A stretch of 63,579 nt of DNA from an uncultured Spirochaetales bacterium (GCA_902774115.1 CACYHH010000003.1:1-63579), one strand, 5' to 3'; shown: positions 25,294 through 33,206, counted from the first letter of the stretch. Made by a program: numbers and translations. Notes: generated from the sequence alone by a model not told the origin.

Positions 25294-27237
25294 TTATTTC
25301 CCGTTTTTCTCTGTTTTTCCCAAACGACCGCTCAACATCCATTCCAGAACTTCGATCTGATGATACAAGCCGTCGATATCTGACGGATCTATGTGGTTGG
25401 CATAGCTTCTATAAACCATATCGCATTGAACTGCATACCTTCCCGCATATTCATCCGCCAGTCCAACCTTTACCGATTCTCCTGTGGATGTTGACGTGAT
25501 CTTGGCTGTTCTTGCGACAAAATCAGCCTCTATGACAGCATTATCGAAGACAAGTCTTGCGTGTTGCTTTTTTGCAGGATGTTTTTCATCAAAACCTTTA
25601 ATAAGATTCAGTTCTATTTTTTCGCCCTGCGAGCCCAAAGCGAATAAATTGATCCTTGAGTTTGCAGTATCGGTCGGATCAGGATTATTGAACTTCCGAA
25701 CATCCCATGTGTCTGGAAGGCCGGCAAAAAGTGATGCAATCAGGCAGTGATGAATAAATGTTTCAATAAGCTGTCCGCCTGCAGGAAGATGCCTTTCGTC
25801 TTTGTCTTCAACAAGTTCAACCTCAATACTTTTCAAGTGCCCGGCAGTCAGAAACATCTGATAATACTTTTCTAAGATTCCGGTATCTTTAAAATATTTC
25901 AGGTAAAAGTCCCGCGGTCTTGCCAGAAATGTCAGCGGAAGTGCCTTTTCAAGGATATAATAGCTCAAAAAGAAAACCTTTTTTCTGTTTTCGGAAGAAA
26001 TGAAATCTTTCAACAAAATCAGGTCATTTATGTTTGAAACTATCGGCTTTTCCATTGCGATGAAACCTGCCCGCTTTTTCAGTAGTTCCAGATAATACAG
26101 ATGAGTATCTGAAGGGGTTTCTATCCATACGACTACATCTTTGAAGTCCTCTTCCTTTGTTTCTACTATCAGACTGAAGATGTTTTTTATTTCGGTTTCA
26201 CCAGTCAAATTCCACTGTTCTGGAATATTCTCAATGGTTTCTCTGCTGTAGATGCGGATCTTTTTATTCTGCCCGATATTTTTTATTCTCTGCATGAGGG
26301 CTGGCATAAGGAGATTGCGGACAGCATTGCCTGCGCCTATGATCATTGTGGATGGATTAGCAGGTTTCACTTTTTCGTCAGGGAACGAACGGATGATCAT
26401 GCTTATTACGATCGCGGAATACAGGAATCCGAATATCCCCGGAATGATCATGTTCTCATCAGCCTGCCCCAGCAAAACAGGCATTACTTTGCACCATGTA
26501 ATATTGGTATTTGCATTGATATTCATCAGACAAGCGGCGTATGCAACGGCTTGCAGCGGGATCATAACCAGAATGAGAGGCAGGTGCTCAAGCACATGAT
26601 AGATTTCATATTCCTTTTCAAAGAATCTTCTGAAAACGCCATAATACAGAATCCAAGTGGTTGATTCTATTAAGAAATAAGCATTCAGTCCATACACGAA
26701 AGAGCAATTAAGCCCCATAGAAATCTGAATAATCAGAAAAACAGCCCATACAGCTATGTAAGATTCCTGCAGAAGAGGAGGAATATTGATGTGTTTTATA
26801 TCCGGTTCCGTCGGATCTTTATATGTTTTCCTGTAAATAAATTTGCAAAACTGCAATACTGAAGCCCTGCGCAATAGACATATCAACCAGGACAAAACAG
26901 AATTGACAATGGAAATGCCGCCCTGCCAGTTATAGCTGGATTTCTTCGGCTTGGCTGCAAGAATTTCTAAGAGATTTGAAAGAGACTCCTTGCCTTTTAA
27001 AGCAATTTCGTTGAAACTGCATAACGATAACCGTATTGCCGCAAGCAAAAACAGAACTTCTGCTAGCGCAAATAACCACAAACAGGTTTGTTTAGAATCC
27101 AATTTTGTTCCGCAAAGACACAACAAGAGATGCAGAGTTGCCATAGATAGAACAAAGTATAAAAATCCTGCTGTTAAGCCGAATACAATCGATCTGCTTC
27201 TTGATTTTCTTACCCACTCGATGAAGTTTTTCGGCAT
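25294..27237 (-). CDS. multipass membrane domain fused to a Gfo/Idh/MocA-like oxidoreductase domain
   Basis: An unusual 647-residue fusion. Residues 1-320 contain about seven or eight hydrophobic segments (FGLTAGFLYFVLSMATLHLL and WAVFLIIQISMGLNCSFVYG among them). From about residue 325 a Rossmann fold begins with TMIIGAGNAVRNLLMPALMQ. It continues with VVVWIETPSDTHLYYLELLK and the EKP motif in GFIAMEKPIVSN, whose Lys is catalytic in Gfo/Idh enzymes. The C-terminal alpha/beta part follows (LPAGGQLIETFIHHCLIASL). The glycine motif is G-x-G-N-A rather than G-x-G-x-x-G, so cofactor binding may be altered. It lies between two paralogous lipoprotein genes on the same strand, 48 bp upstream of one and 164 bp downstream of the other. 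The role is unknown; sugar or cofactor chemistry at the membrane is a guess. Confidence 0.65.
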   Translation of the reverse strand: MPKNFIEWVRKSRSRSIVFGLTAGFLYFVLSMATLHLLLCLCGTKLDSKQTCLWLFALAEVLFLLAAIRLSLCSFNEIALKGKESLSNLLEILAAKPKKSSYNWQGGISIVNSVLSWLICLLRRASVLQFCKFIYRKTYKDPTEPDIKHINIPPLLQESYIAVWAVFLIIQISMGLNCSFVYGLNAYFLIESTTWILYYGVFRRFFEKEYEIYHVLEHLPLILVMIPLQAVAYAACLMNINANTNITWCKVMPVLLGQADENMIIPGIFGFLYSAIVISMIIRSFPDEKVKPANPSTMIIGAGNAVRNLLMPALMQRIKNIGQNKKIRIYSRETIENIPEQWNLTGETEIKNIFSLIVETKEEDFKDVVVWIETPSDTHLYYLELLKKRAGFIAMEKPIVSNINDLILLKDFISSENRKKVFFLSYYILEKALPLTFLARPRDFYLKYFKDTGILEKYYQMFLTAGHLKSIEVELVEDKDERHLPAGGQLIETFIHHCLIASLFAGLPDTWDVRKFNNPDPTDTANSRINLFALGSQGEKIELNLIKGFDEKHPAKKQHARLVFDNAVIEADFVARTAKITSTSTGESVKVGLADEYAGRYAVQCDMVYRSYANHIDPSDIDGLYHQIEVLEWMLSGRLGKTEKNGK

Positions 27238-27304
27238 TATCGGATATCTCCCAAGCAGAAATTTTTCATTTTTTACCTCTACAAAAAGAGTTCAAAAATT
27301 TTGA

Positions 27305-27320
27305 CCCGCCTGATGGCGGG
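27305..27320. repeat. small perfect hairpin beside the 27.3-kb GC-rich hairpin
   Basis: CCCGCC-TGAT-GGCGGG is a 6-bp stem with a tetraloop. A related CCGCC/GGCGG hairpin preceded by the same AAAATTTT lies at 21931-21946, now separated from the hairpin at 23374 by the IS. This shows that both lipoprotein genes once had matching 3' flanks. Confidence 0.6.
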
Positions 27321-27328
27321 AAGAGTGT

Positions 27329-27352
27329 GCCCGCACCTTCAAAAGGGCGGGC
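27329..27352. repeat. GC-rich hairpin 3' of DUF1566 lipoprotein B
   Basis: Coding-strand order is GCCCG-C-CCTT-TTG-AAGG-TG-CGGGC, a hairpin about 50 nt past the stop codon. It matches the one at 23374-23398, with changes that keep the stem. Flanking shared phrases include GTGACCGCATTTT and an AGCGCAGCG element. No T-run follows in the gene's direction. Confidence 0.75.
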
Positions 27353-27401
27353 AAAAGTGCTCGCTTACGCTGCGCTAAAAATGCGGTCACCACTCTTAAC
27401 C

Positions 27402-27518
27402 CTACCTCACACAACGGACATAGCCGTTGTTAGTCTTATCGTTGTAGCCCACGAGTCCGTAGCTGAAATTCACGGACCATGCGTAACCTGTATCATACGA
27501 TAAAGTTGAGGAAGACCA
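27402..27518 (-). other. candidate DGR variable region, 3' end of lipoprotein B
   Basis: Third member of the comparison with 23437-23556 and 23824-23937. Its codons after GCA TGG are TCC GTG AAT TTC AGC, where the others read TTC GTG GAT TTC TAC and GTC GTT GAT TTC TTC. It is one codon shorter than the 3' copy of lipoprotein A near the end but has the same final GTCCGTTGTGTGAGGTAG. Confidence 0.5.
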
Positions 27519-28775
27519 GAGACGAATACTATCACCCAACTTGCTGTAACGCCCGTCGCTGTATGAGGTGCCATAACTTGAACAGTATATATCGCTTGAA
27601 TTTTGAGTGCCTGTCTGTGTGCAGGTTGAACACATCCAACAATCTTTCCTAGACAAACAGCCGTTTGTGTTGCTGACTTTACATCTGTTTGTTACTCTGT
27701 CTGCATTGATCAGGAGTGTTTTAAGCTCGTCTATAGTCGGCAGATGCCAATCAGAATAGCCGCCTTCTGTCAAATTGTTACAGTATGATTTTGCGTCGTT
27801 CCAAGTTTTTTCGCTTGATGCTTTAGCTGACCAGGTATAGCCAGTTGATGAATCTGTGCACGGTGTCGATGAAGTCGAACTGCACTCGGGAAAACATGAA
27901 GAGCCATTCCACACATAATAAAGTTCGCATTTATAGCGGCAATACTGCGTGCTGGCACTTGTGTTATATTCTGATTCGTTCGACGGAGTCCACTCAGAGC
28001 CGTTATAAGTCTGTATGATGCTTGAAACGGTGTTCCAGACTGCATTTTCAGGTTTTGGAGTACAGTCTATCTCTCTAGTCATTACAACACATGAAGTGCC
28101 GTTCCATTCGTAGCCTGGATTGCATCCGCAGACATAACTTGTGCTGTCTATTATACAGGTTCCTTTCGAATTTGGCATATTTGTGCACGGATTCGGGTTG
28201 CACGGATCTGACGGCTGCACGCACTGCGAACCATCCCAAGTGTAACCGGACACACATTTGAATCGGCATTCATTCTCGCTTCCTTCAAAATTGAATGAGG
28301 CAACAGGTGAGGGAACCCACTTTTCGCCGTCCCATCTCTGCGTAATGCTTGATACCGTATTCCATTCCGCGTTCTCAGGCAGGCCTGTGCAATCCTGAAC
28401 GCGGATCTCACCCTCTGTTTCTCCGCTATCGGTTGTGTCCGGATCAATAGTGTCGCCGTCGTCAGCGGAATCATTGTCATTTTCAGGCAAAGTGTCAGTT
28501 TTGTCATCATTCTGTTCATATGCTGTATCTACATTGTCATTTGTCTGTTCAGACGATGTGTCTGAATCTTGAACCGGATTTTCAGGATCTTCAACACAGA
28601 TATTGTTTTCCGTGTCGCAGAGAAATCCTTCGTCACAGGTTTCATTCGGGTAGCATTCGCCGCCCAGTTTTCCGAAGTTTGATACTGAACTGCCGCCTGA
28701 GGACGAATTGCCTCCGCACGAAATCATCAAAGCCATCGCTGCAAGAACAGCAAAAAACACAAAAATTTTTTTCAT
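27402..28775 (-). CDS. DUF1566/Lcl-domain lipoprotein B with a variable-region-like 3' end
   Basis: A surface lipoprotein of about 457 residues and paralog of the 23437-25245 product. The lipobox is in LMISCGG. The Cys-rich module FGKLGGECYPNETCDEGFLC and the following VEDPENPVQDSD stalk match closely. The middle region has two C-T-G/P-x-P-E-N-A-x-W-N-T-V-S-S-I modules and an EGF-like unit (CNPNPCTNMPNSKGTC, GYEWNGTSC). One C-terminal DUF1566 unit follows (TWNDAKSYCNNLTEGGYSDW, HLPTIDELKTL), ending in WSSSTLSYDTGYAW and VRCVR. GGAGG lies 5 nt before the ATG at 28775; the 28787 start is only 12 bp further up and lacks such a site. The C-type-lectin-like end suggests a binding surface. A heptamer array lies 180 bp upstream. 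Confidence 0.82.
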   Translation of the reverse strand: MKKIFVFFAVLAAMALMISCGGNSSSGGSSVSNFGKLGGECYPNETCDEGFLCDTENNICVEDPENPVQDSDTSSEQTNDNVDTAYEQNDDKTDTLPENDNDSADDGDTIDPDTTDSGETEGEIRVQDCTGLPENAEWNTVSSITQRWDGEKWVPSPVASFNFEGSENECRFKCVSGYTWDGSQCVQPSDPCNPNPCTNMPNSKGTCIIDSTSYVCGCNPGYEWNGTSCVVMTREIDCTPKPENAVWNTVSSIIQTYNGSEWTPSNESEYNTSASTQYCRYKCELYYVWNGSSCFPECSSTSSTPCTDSSTGYTWSAKASSEKTWNDAKSYCNNLTEGGYSDWHLPTIDELKTLLINADRVTNRCKVSNTNGCLSRKDCWMCSTCTQTGTQNSSDIYCSSYGTSYSDGRYSKLGDSIRLWSSSTLSYDTGYAWSVNFSYGLVGYNDKTNNGYVRCVR

Positions 28776-28803
28776 TTTTTCCTCCATTTTGTTGTGCGGC
28801 GCG

Positions 28804-28809
28804 ATTCTA
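28804..28809 (-). promoter_or_regulatory. -10 element for lipoprotein B
   Basis: TAGAAT on the minus strand, 29 bp before the start codon, followed by CGCGCC. No good -35 is seen 16-17 bp further upstream, so the promoter may need an activator or use an alternative -35. Confidence 0.35.
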
Positions 28810-28954
28810 GGGAGTTTAGGGAATTTAGTGAGTTTAGGGTGTCTAGCGAGGTGCCGCGAAGATAATAAAAAAACACTGAAATTATTAAAAAAATCTGAAA
28901 TTTCTTGGCTAAAAAACTTGATTTTTACGTTTGAATTGCATATAATTGAATGCG

Positions 28955-29054
28955 GATTCCTGATTCCTGATTCCTGATTCCTGATTCCTGATTCCTGATT
29001 CCTGATTCCTGATTCCTGATTCCTGATTCCTGATTCCTGATTCCTGATTCCTGA
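28955..29054. repeat. heptamer tandem array (TGATTCC)n, about 14 units
   Basis: About 100 bp of perfect GATTCCT/TGATTCC repeats, 180 bp upstream of lipoprotein B (read on the minus strand as GGAATCA). A 7-bp unit changes both reading frame and helical phase on slippage. The array is intergenic, so any effect would be on promoter or spacing rather than on coding. Confidence 0.95.
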
Positions 29055-29181
29055 TAATTTTATTCACTATTAACAAAACAAATCTCCTTAAAAATCGAAC
29101 GCTAAGTATAGTATCGAATTGAAACAGAAAGGCAAGTTTTTGCTTCGACAAGCTCAGCAACCGAAGCCCTCTCAGTCGCAG

Positions 29182-29199
29182 TGTTCTGACCCCCAAAGT
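29182..29199 (+). repeat. orphan IS left-end fragment
   Basis: TGTTCTGACCCCCAAAGT is identical to the first 18 bp of the IS left inverted repeat at 21975. It diverges immediately afterwards and no transposase is nearby. It is a relic of another insertion or a one-ended event. Confidence 0.75.
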
Positions 29200-29407
29200 G
29201 GGAGCCAAGGATTAGCAGTTATCCGTTCATTTTCGCAACCAAAGACCGCTTGGCAACCGTCATTCTGAGTGCAACGAAGAATCTCTGAGATGTTTCGGCT
29301 TGGCCTCAACATGACGAGCCCCGCCATCGTTACTTCGTGCCACTTCCTCCCCGAAACGGGGCGGAAGAGTTTAGGCCGAGCCGCTCAGCAAGCGAAGCCC
29401 TTTCTTT

Positions 29408-31174
29408 TTATTCCAGCGCTCTTAGTATCTCTTCCGCGATTTCTTTAGTGATTCCTTTGATTTGCATGAGTTCTTCGGGAGTCGCCTCTTTTATTGCGGA
29501 GATGGTGCGGAATTTTTCAAGCAGCGCGTTTTCTCTCGCTTTGCCGATCCCTTTGACTTTCGCAAGCGGGAAATCGAGCCTTCCTTTGCGCAGTTCGCGG
29601 TTGAAAGTTATCGAAAAACGGTGTGTTTCGTCACGTATCGCTTTTAAAGTCATTGCGAAAACTGTGTCCTGAAGCACGAGTTCGTTGCCGAGCCCGTCGA
29701 TCAGAAGTTCCATTCCTTTGATGTTGTGCCTGTCCTTGATTATCCCGGCGACTTTCACCGCGCCGTTGATGACCGAATTTACAGATGAGACCTGCCCTTC
29801 GCCGCCGTCGATGAGAAGTAACGACGGTTTTTCGAGCGAGTTTTCCTGCCAGCGTTTGAGAAGACGCGCCGCGACTTCGCGCAGACTTCCGAAATCATCT
29901 ACACCTTTGACGGTTTTGATTTTGTATCTGCGGTATTTCTTTTTGTCGAATCTGCCGTTTTCCCACCAGACTGCTCCTGCGACGTTGTATTCGCCGTAAA
30001 GTGTCGAAATATCGAGGCAGAGTATCGACGAAACTTTTGTTTTCAGGAATTTCGAGATGACCGAAAGCGATTTGTTCGTCTTTTCGGTGTCGTTCAGGAA
30101 AACCCGTATGTTCTGGTCGATGTTCGTTTGCAGCATTTTGAGGATCTCGCCGCCGAAAGACCCTGTTTTTCTGATGTTCCGCTGCAATATTGCCGACAGT
30201 TCCTCTTTTGAAAGCGTTTCGGGGAAAAGAAAGATTTTGTCGGGCATGTCGCGCCCTGAATAGAACGAGGTGAGAAAGGTCGAAACCCAGCTTTTCATGT
30301 CATCGAAGATTCCTGATGCCGAGAACGATTTGAGGGAAAGCATTTTTCCTTCGCTGTATCTCGCCGCAGCCGCGAAAAGAAGGTCGCCGAGACGTTTGAA
30401 GCAGAAGAAATCAGCTGCGCCGCTTCCTGAAAATTCTACGGAGTATTTCCGCTTGATATCAGGCAGAAGCGTCATTAGATCCCGTAACTTGGCTGCTTTT
30501 TCAAAATTCAAGGCTTCAGCGTTCGAAGCGATTTTTTCCTGAATTATCCTTGAAATTTCGTTCCACTTTTTCCCTTGCAGGATCTCGATAGTGTTTTTCA
30601 CGTTCTCAAGATATTTTTCACGGTCGGCATCTTTTCTGCACGGTGCAGGGCAGAGGCCGAGCTCGAAGTTTATGCACCCTTTCGGACGCCTGTTCGAGCA
30701 GTATTTGAGCGGATAAAGCGCCTGGATCAGCGATTTCAGCGAGTTCATAAGGTTTATCTGTGTGAAAGGACCTCTGAAATATTTGAGTTTTTTGCTTAGG
30801 CGTCTTGTAGAGATGAGGCGCGGCCACTCTTCGTCGGTAACAGCCAGATAAGGATAAGTTTTGTCGTCCTTGAGGTCGATGTTGAAAAGGGGCTGCCTGT
30901 TTTTTATGAGCAAGTTTTCGAGAACGAGCGCCTCGGTTTCCGAATTCGTGAGGATGATCTCGACGCTTCCCGCCTTTTTCACGAGCGTTTCGACCATAGG
31001 TCTGCTGTCGGTTCCCGAAATATACTGCGAAACACGCGCCCGAAGATTCTTAGCCTTGCCGATATAGATGACTTTTCCGAGTTTGTTTTTGAACTGATAT
31101 ACTCCAGGCGTTTCAGGCAGTTTTTTGAGCAGGTTTTCGTCGATTATGTAAGAATTTCCAATGGTTTCAGACAA
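29408..31174 (-). CDS. uvrC: excinuclease ABC subunit C
   Basis: Makes the 3' and 5' incisions in nucleotide excision repair. The 588-residue protein has the GIY-YIG nuclease (PGVYQFKNKLGKVIYIGKAK), a Cys region for the Fe-S cluster (CSNRRPKGCINFELGLCPAP), a UVR motif (ALNFEKAAKLRDLM), the RNase H-type C-terminal nuclease and tandem HhH (VKGIGKARENALLEKF, IKGITKEIAEEIL). In the nuclease, DISTLYGEYNVAG replaces the common DISH-x-x-G, while LLIDGGEGQ and DETHRFSITFNR keep the Asp and His. The open frame extends to 31345, but the TTG at 31174 is chosen because GGAGG lies 5 nt upstream and homology starts there. It diverges from the GT2 gene. Confidence 0.93.
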   Translation of the reverse strand: MSETIGNSYIIDENLLKKLPETPGVYQFKNKLGKVIYIGKAKNLRARVSQYISGTDSRPMVETLVKKAGSVEIILTNSETEALVLENLLIKNRQPLFNIDLKDDKTYPYLAVTDEEWPRLISTRRLSKKLKYFRGPFTQINLMNSLKSLIQALYPLKYCSNRRPKGCINFELGLCPAPCRKDADREKYLENVKNTIEILQGKKWNEISRIIQEKIASNAEALNFEKAAKLRDLMTLLPDIKRKYSVEFSGSGAADFFCFKRLGDLLFAAAARYSEGKMLSLKSFSASGIFDDMKSWVSTFLTSFYSGRDMPDKIFLFPETLSKEELSAILQRNIRKTGSFGGEILKMLQTNIDQNIRVFLNDTEKTNKSLSVISKFLKTKVSSILCLDISTLYGEYNVAGAVWWENGRFDKKKYRRYKIKTVKGVDDFGSLREVAARLLKRWQENSLEKPSLLLIDGGEGQVSSVNSVINGAVKVAGIIKDRHNIKGMELLIDGLGNELVLQDTVFAMTLKAIRDETHRFSITFNRELRKGRLDFPLAKVKGIGKARENALLEKFRTISAIKEATPEELMQIKGITKEIAEEILRALE

Positions 31175-31198
31175 AGTCGCCTCCAAAAACGTCCGGAT

Positions 31199-31227
31199 TC
31201 TATAGCAGAAAAGTGGAGCTTTGACAA
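31199..31227 (-). promoter_or_regulatory. sigma70-like promoter for uvrC
   Basis: On the minus strand TTGTCA (31227-31222) and TATAGA (31204-31199) have a 17-bp spacer, 25 bp before the chosen TTG start. The -10 lies outside the chosen reading frame, which supports the short version of the protein. Confidence 0.45.
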
Positions 31228-31254
31228 CTTGAATCAGGATTACATAGAAAAAAC

Positions 31255-31282
31255 TTGAAGCGGCGGCGAACGTGAATAAAAT
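31255..31282 (+). promoter_or_regulatory. sigma70-like promoter for the GT2 operon
   Basis: TTGAAG (31255-31260), 16 bp, TAAAAT (31277-31282), then CGCCGG. It lies 32 bp before the ATG. A second -35-like TTGACA at 31221-31226 lies opposite the uvrC -35. Confidence 0.4.
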
Positions 31283-31313
31283 CGCCGGGTTTATTGTTTT
31301 TGAGGAGTTTTTA

Positions 31314-32237
31314 ATGCTTGTTTCGGTTTTCATTCCTTTCTGCAACGAGGAAAAAAATCTTTCAGAGATAATCGACAGAACTGAAAAAGGTGCAAAGGCG
31401 GCCGGTGTTGATGTCGAACTTGTTATGGTTGACGACGGTTCGACCGATGACGGCGCGGCACTTGTTGAGAAAGCGGCAGAGAGCAGGCCGTGGGTTCATC
31501 TTTTCAGGCACCGCAAAAACAAAGGGCTTACCGAAGCGATGAATACCGGTTTCAAAGAATGTCACGGCGAAATAATAGTTTTTCTTCCGGCAGATCTGGA
31601 ATCTTATCCGGATGAAGATATTCCGGCACTTCTCAAGGCTTTTGAACCGGGAGTCGATATTGTATGCGGCAAAAGGGAAAAAAGACGCGAATTTAAAGTT
31701 TTTCTGTCAAGAATATATAATGAAATTAGTATGTTCCTTTTCGGAATAAAGCTGGGCGACATGAACTGGATAAAGGCTTTCAGACGCGTTTGTCTCGAAG
31801 ATCTCGAACTTCGCAGCGACTGGCACCGTTTTATTGTCCAGATTCTACACGCAAAGGGCTATAACGCAGTTGAAGTGCCCGTTCTGTGGCACAGACGCAA
31901 AAGCGGTCACAGCCATTTCGGTCTCAAAAGGATCCCGATATCGTTTTTTGATTCGATAGCGGTGAAATTCATACTCACTTTCACGAAAGCGCCGATGCGT
32001 ATCTTCGGTTCGATGGGATTTGTTCAGCTTTTTGCATCTCTGGCTATTGTCGCATGGCTGCTGTACGGTCAGTTCATTCTCGGTCATTCTGTATTCAGAA
32101 TGCGTCCGCTGCTTTATTTCAGTCTCGGACTTTTTCTTTCGGGACTGATTTTCGTTTTTATGGGATTTCTGGCAGAGCTTATCGTCAGCATTCGTGACGA
32201 CATCAAAAAAATGAAAGATGATTGGGGGAAAAAATGA
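31314..32237 (+). CDS. GT2-family glycosyltransferase with C-terminal membrane helices
   Basis: A dolichol-phosphate-mannose-synthase-like GT-A enzyme of 307 residues that would move a sugar from a nucleotide donor to a polyprenyl phosphate or similar lipid. The N-terminal SVFIPFCNEEKNLSEII, the nucleotide-binding VDDGSTDDG, the metal-site region VFLPADLESYPDEDIP (an ADLES in place of DADLQ) and WHRRKSGHSHFG, corresponding to the conserved RxxGxSK-like loop, are visible. Two hydrophobic helices near the C terminus (LFASLAIVAWLLYG, YFSLGLFLSGLIFVFMGF) anchor it. GAGGAG precedes the ATG at 31314. The stop overlaps the start of the next gene by 4 bp (ATGA). Confidence 0.88.
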   Translation: MLVSVFIPFCNEEKNLSEIIDRTEKGAKAAGVDVELVMVDDGSTDDGAALVEKAAESRPWVHLFRHRKNKGLTEAMNTGFKECHGEIIVFLPADLESYPDEDIPALLKAFEPGVDIVCGKREKRREFKVFLSRIYNEISMFLFGIKLGDMNWIKAFRRVCLEDLELRSDWHRFIVQILHAKGYNAVEVPVLWHRRKSGHSHFGLKRIPISFFDSIAVKFILTFTKAPMRIFGSMGFVQLFASLAIVAWLLYGQFILGHSVFRMRPLLYFSLGLFLSGLIFVFMGFLAELIVSIRDDIKKMKDDWGKK

Positions 32238-33196
32238 AGAAAATATCGACACTTGCAGCTGTAATTCTGATCCTTGTCACTCTTCTTCCTTTTTATTTCG
32301 TCAGAAAGCACCTGATTGAAAACGAGAAACCGAAAGTAGAGACCATTGCAGCTTATCCTGAGCCCGATTTTGCCAAAATAATGTTCATGGGTCTTAACGC
32401 TTTCGCGGCAGATCTTCTTTTTGCAAGATCGCAATATTATTTCGGTAGTCACTATGTGACAGACAGAACTTATCCGTTACTTGAACAGATGGTTCGCGTT
32501 GTTCTGGCGCTTAATCCAAGTTTGGAATATGCAATCCCGTTCGGAGAAGCGGCAATATCATCAATGAGGACTCCGGATGCCATCGAATCTGCAAATTCTC
32601 TTTTAAGGTTAGGGCACGAACTTTATCCTGACGATTATTATTATGTATTTAATCAGGGATATAACTATTTCATCTACCTGAATGATATGGAAAAGGCTTA
32701 TCCCTTGATGTATGAGGCTATAAGCATGAAGAGTGCACCGCCTAAAGTTATCTGGCTCGTAAACCATGTGGCGACGATGGGCGGCGGATACAGGCTGGGT
32801 TATGAATATACGAAGGACAGGCTCGAGAAGACGAAAGACAAAAATATGCGCGACCAGTTTGAAAAAGAACTGCGTCACTTTGCAAACCTGCTGGTTTTGA
32901 GCGAAGCTGCCGAAGAATACTACAAAAAATACGGGCAATCACCCGATAAAGAACTCCAGGAGCTTGTTAAATCAAAGCTGGTCAGCGAAATTCCGGAAGA
33001 TGTCTACGGCGGCGAATATTACTACGATGAAGAAGCCAGACTTGTGAAGACAACGTCTCAAGGTGACCGCCAGTATGGCAAAAAGAAAGAGGAAGAAGCC
33101 AAAAAGGAGGCTGCGGAAGCCGAGAACAAAGCGGAAGATGGCGATAAAAAAGAATCTGCCGTAGAAAAGGAAAATTCAGAAAAATCAGATAAATAA
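32234..33196 (+). CDS. membrane-anchored TPR-like protein of unknown function
   Basis: A 320-residue protein with one N-terminal hydrophobic segment (LAAVILILVTLLPFYFV) and a mostly helical outer part. LNAFAADLLFARSQYYFG, then LNPSLEYAIPFGEAAISS, LGHELYPDDYYYVFNQGYNY and AYPLMYEAISM resemble degenerate TPR hairpins. A helical Lys/Glu/Ala-rich tail occupies the last 50 residues. The phrase PDKELQELVKSKLVSEIPED recalls type II secretion-like processing tails, but I would not assign it. The start at 32234 shares ATGA with the GT2 stop, so translation is coupled. It may serve as a partner of the glycosyltransferase. It converges with the next gene, 10 bp apart. Confidence 0.6.
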   Translation: MKKISTLAAVILILVTLLPFYFVRKHLIENEKPKVETIAAYPEPDFAKIMFMGLNAFAADLLFARSQYYFGSHYVTDRTYPLLEQMVRVVLALNPSLEYAIPFGEAAISSMRTPDAIESANSLLRLGHELYPDDYYYVFNQGYNYFIYLNDMEKAYPLMYEAISMKSAPPKVIWLVNHVATMGGGYRLGYEYTKDRLEKTKDKNMRDQFEKELRHFANLLVLSEAAEEYYKKYGQSPDKELQELVKSKLVSEIPEDVYGGEYYYDEEARLVKTTSQGDRQYGKKKEEEAKKEAAEAENKAEDGDKKESAVEKENSEKSDK

Positions 33197-33206
33197 ATCT
33201 TGAAAA

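Larger units (their letters stand above)
28776..29407. other. 632-bp gene-free repeat cluster
   Basis: No gene is visible. From left to right it holds a -10 element for lipoprotein B (28804-28809), a TTTAGGG-rich patch, the heptamer array (28955-29054) and an inverted GAGCTTGTCGAAGC-type repeat (about 29141-29180). An orphan 18-bp copy of the IS end follows (29182-29199). Next is a hairpin-forming element with ends GTCATTCTGAG and CTCAACATGAC (about 29262-29316), of a kind scattered in many bacterial genomes. Last is a second CTCAGCAAGCGAAGCCC phrase (29383-29400). Such density suggests a repeat-tolerant hot spot. Confidence 0.6.

Noticed and set aside
28955-29054. CRISPR array
   Set aside because: The unit is a contiguous 7-mer without spacers and no cas gene is in the window.
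28909-29208. 99-codon open frame across the heptamer array (repeated N-Q-E-S-G-I-R)
   Set aside because: It exists only because the 7-bp unit has no stop in that frame; no start context, and the frame would change with each slip.
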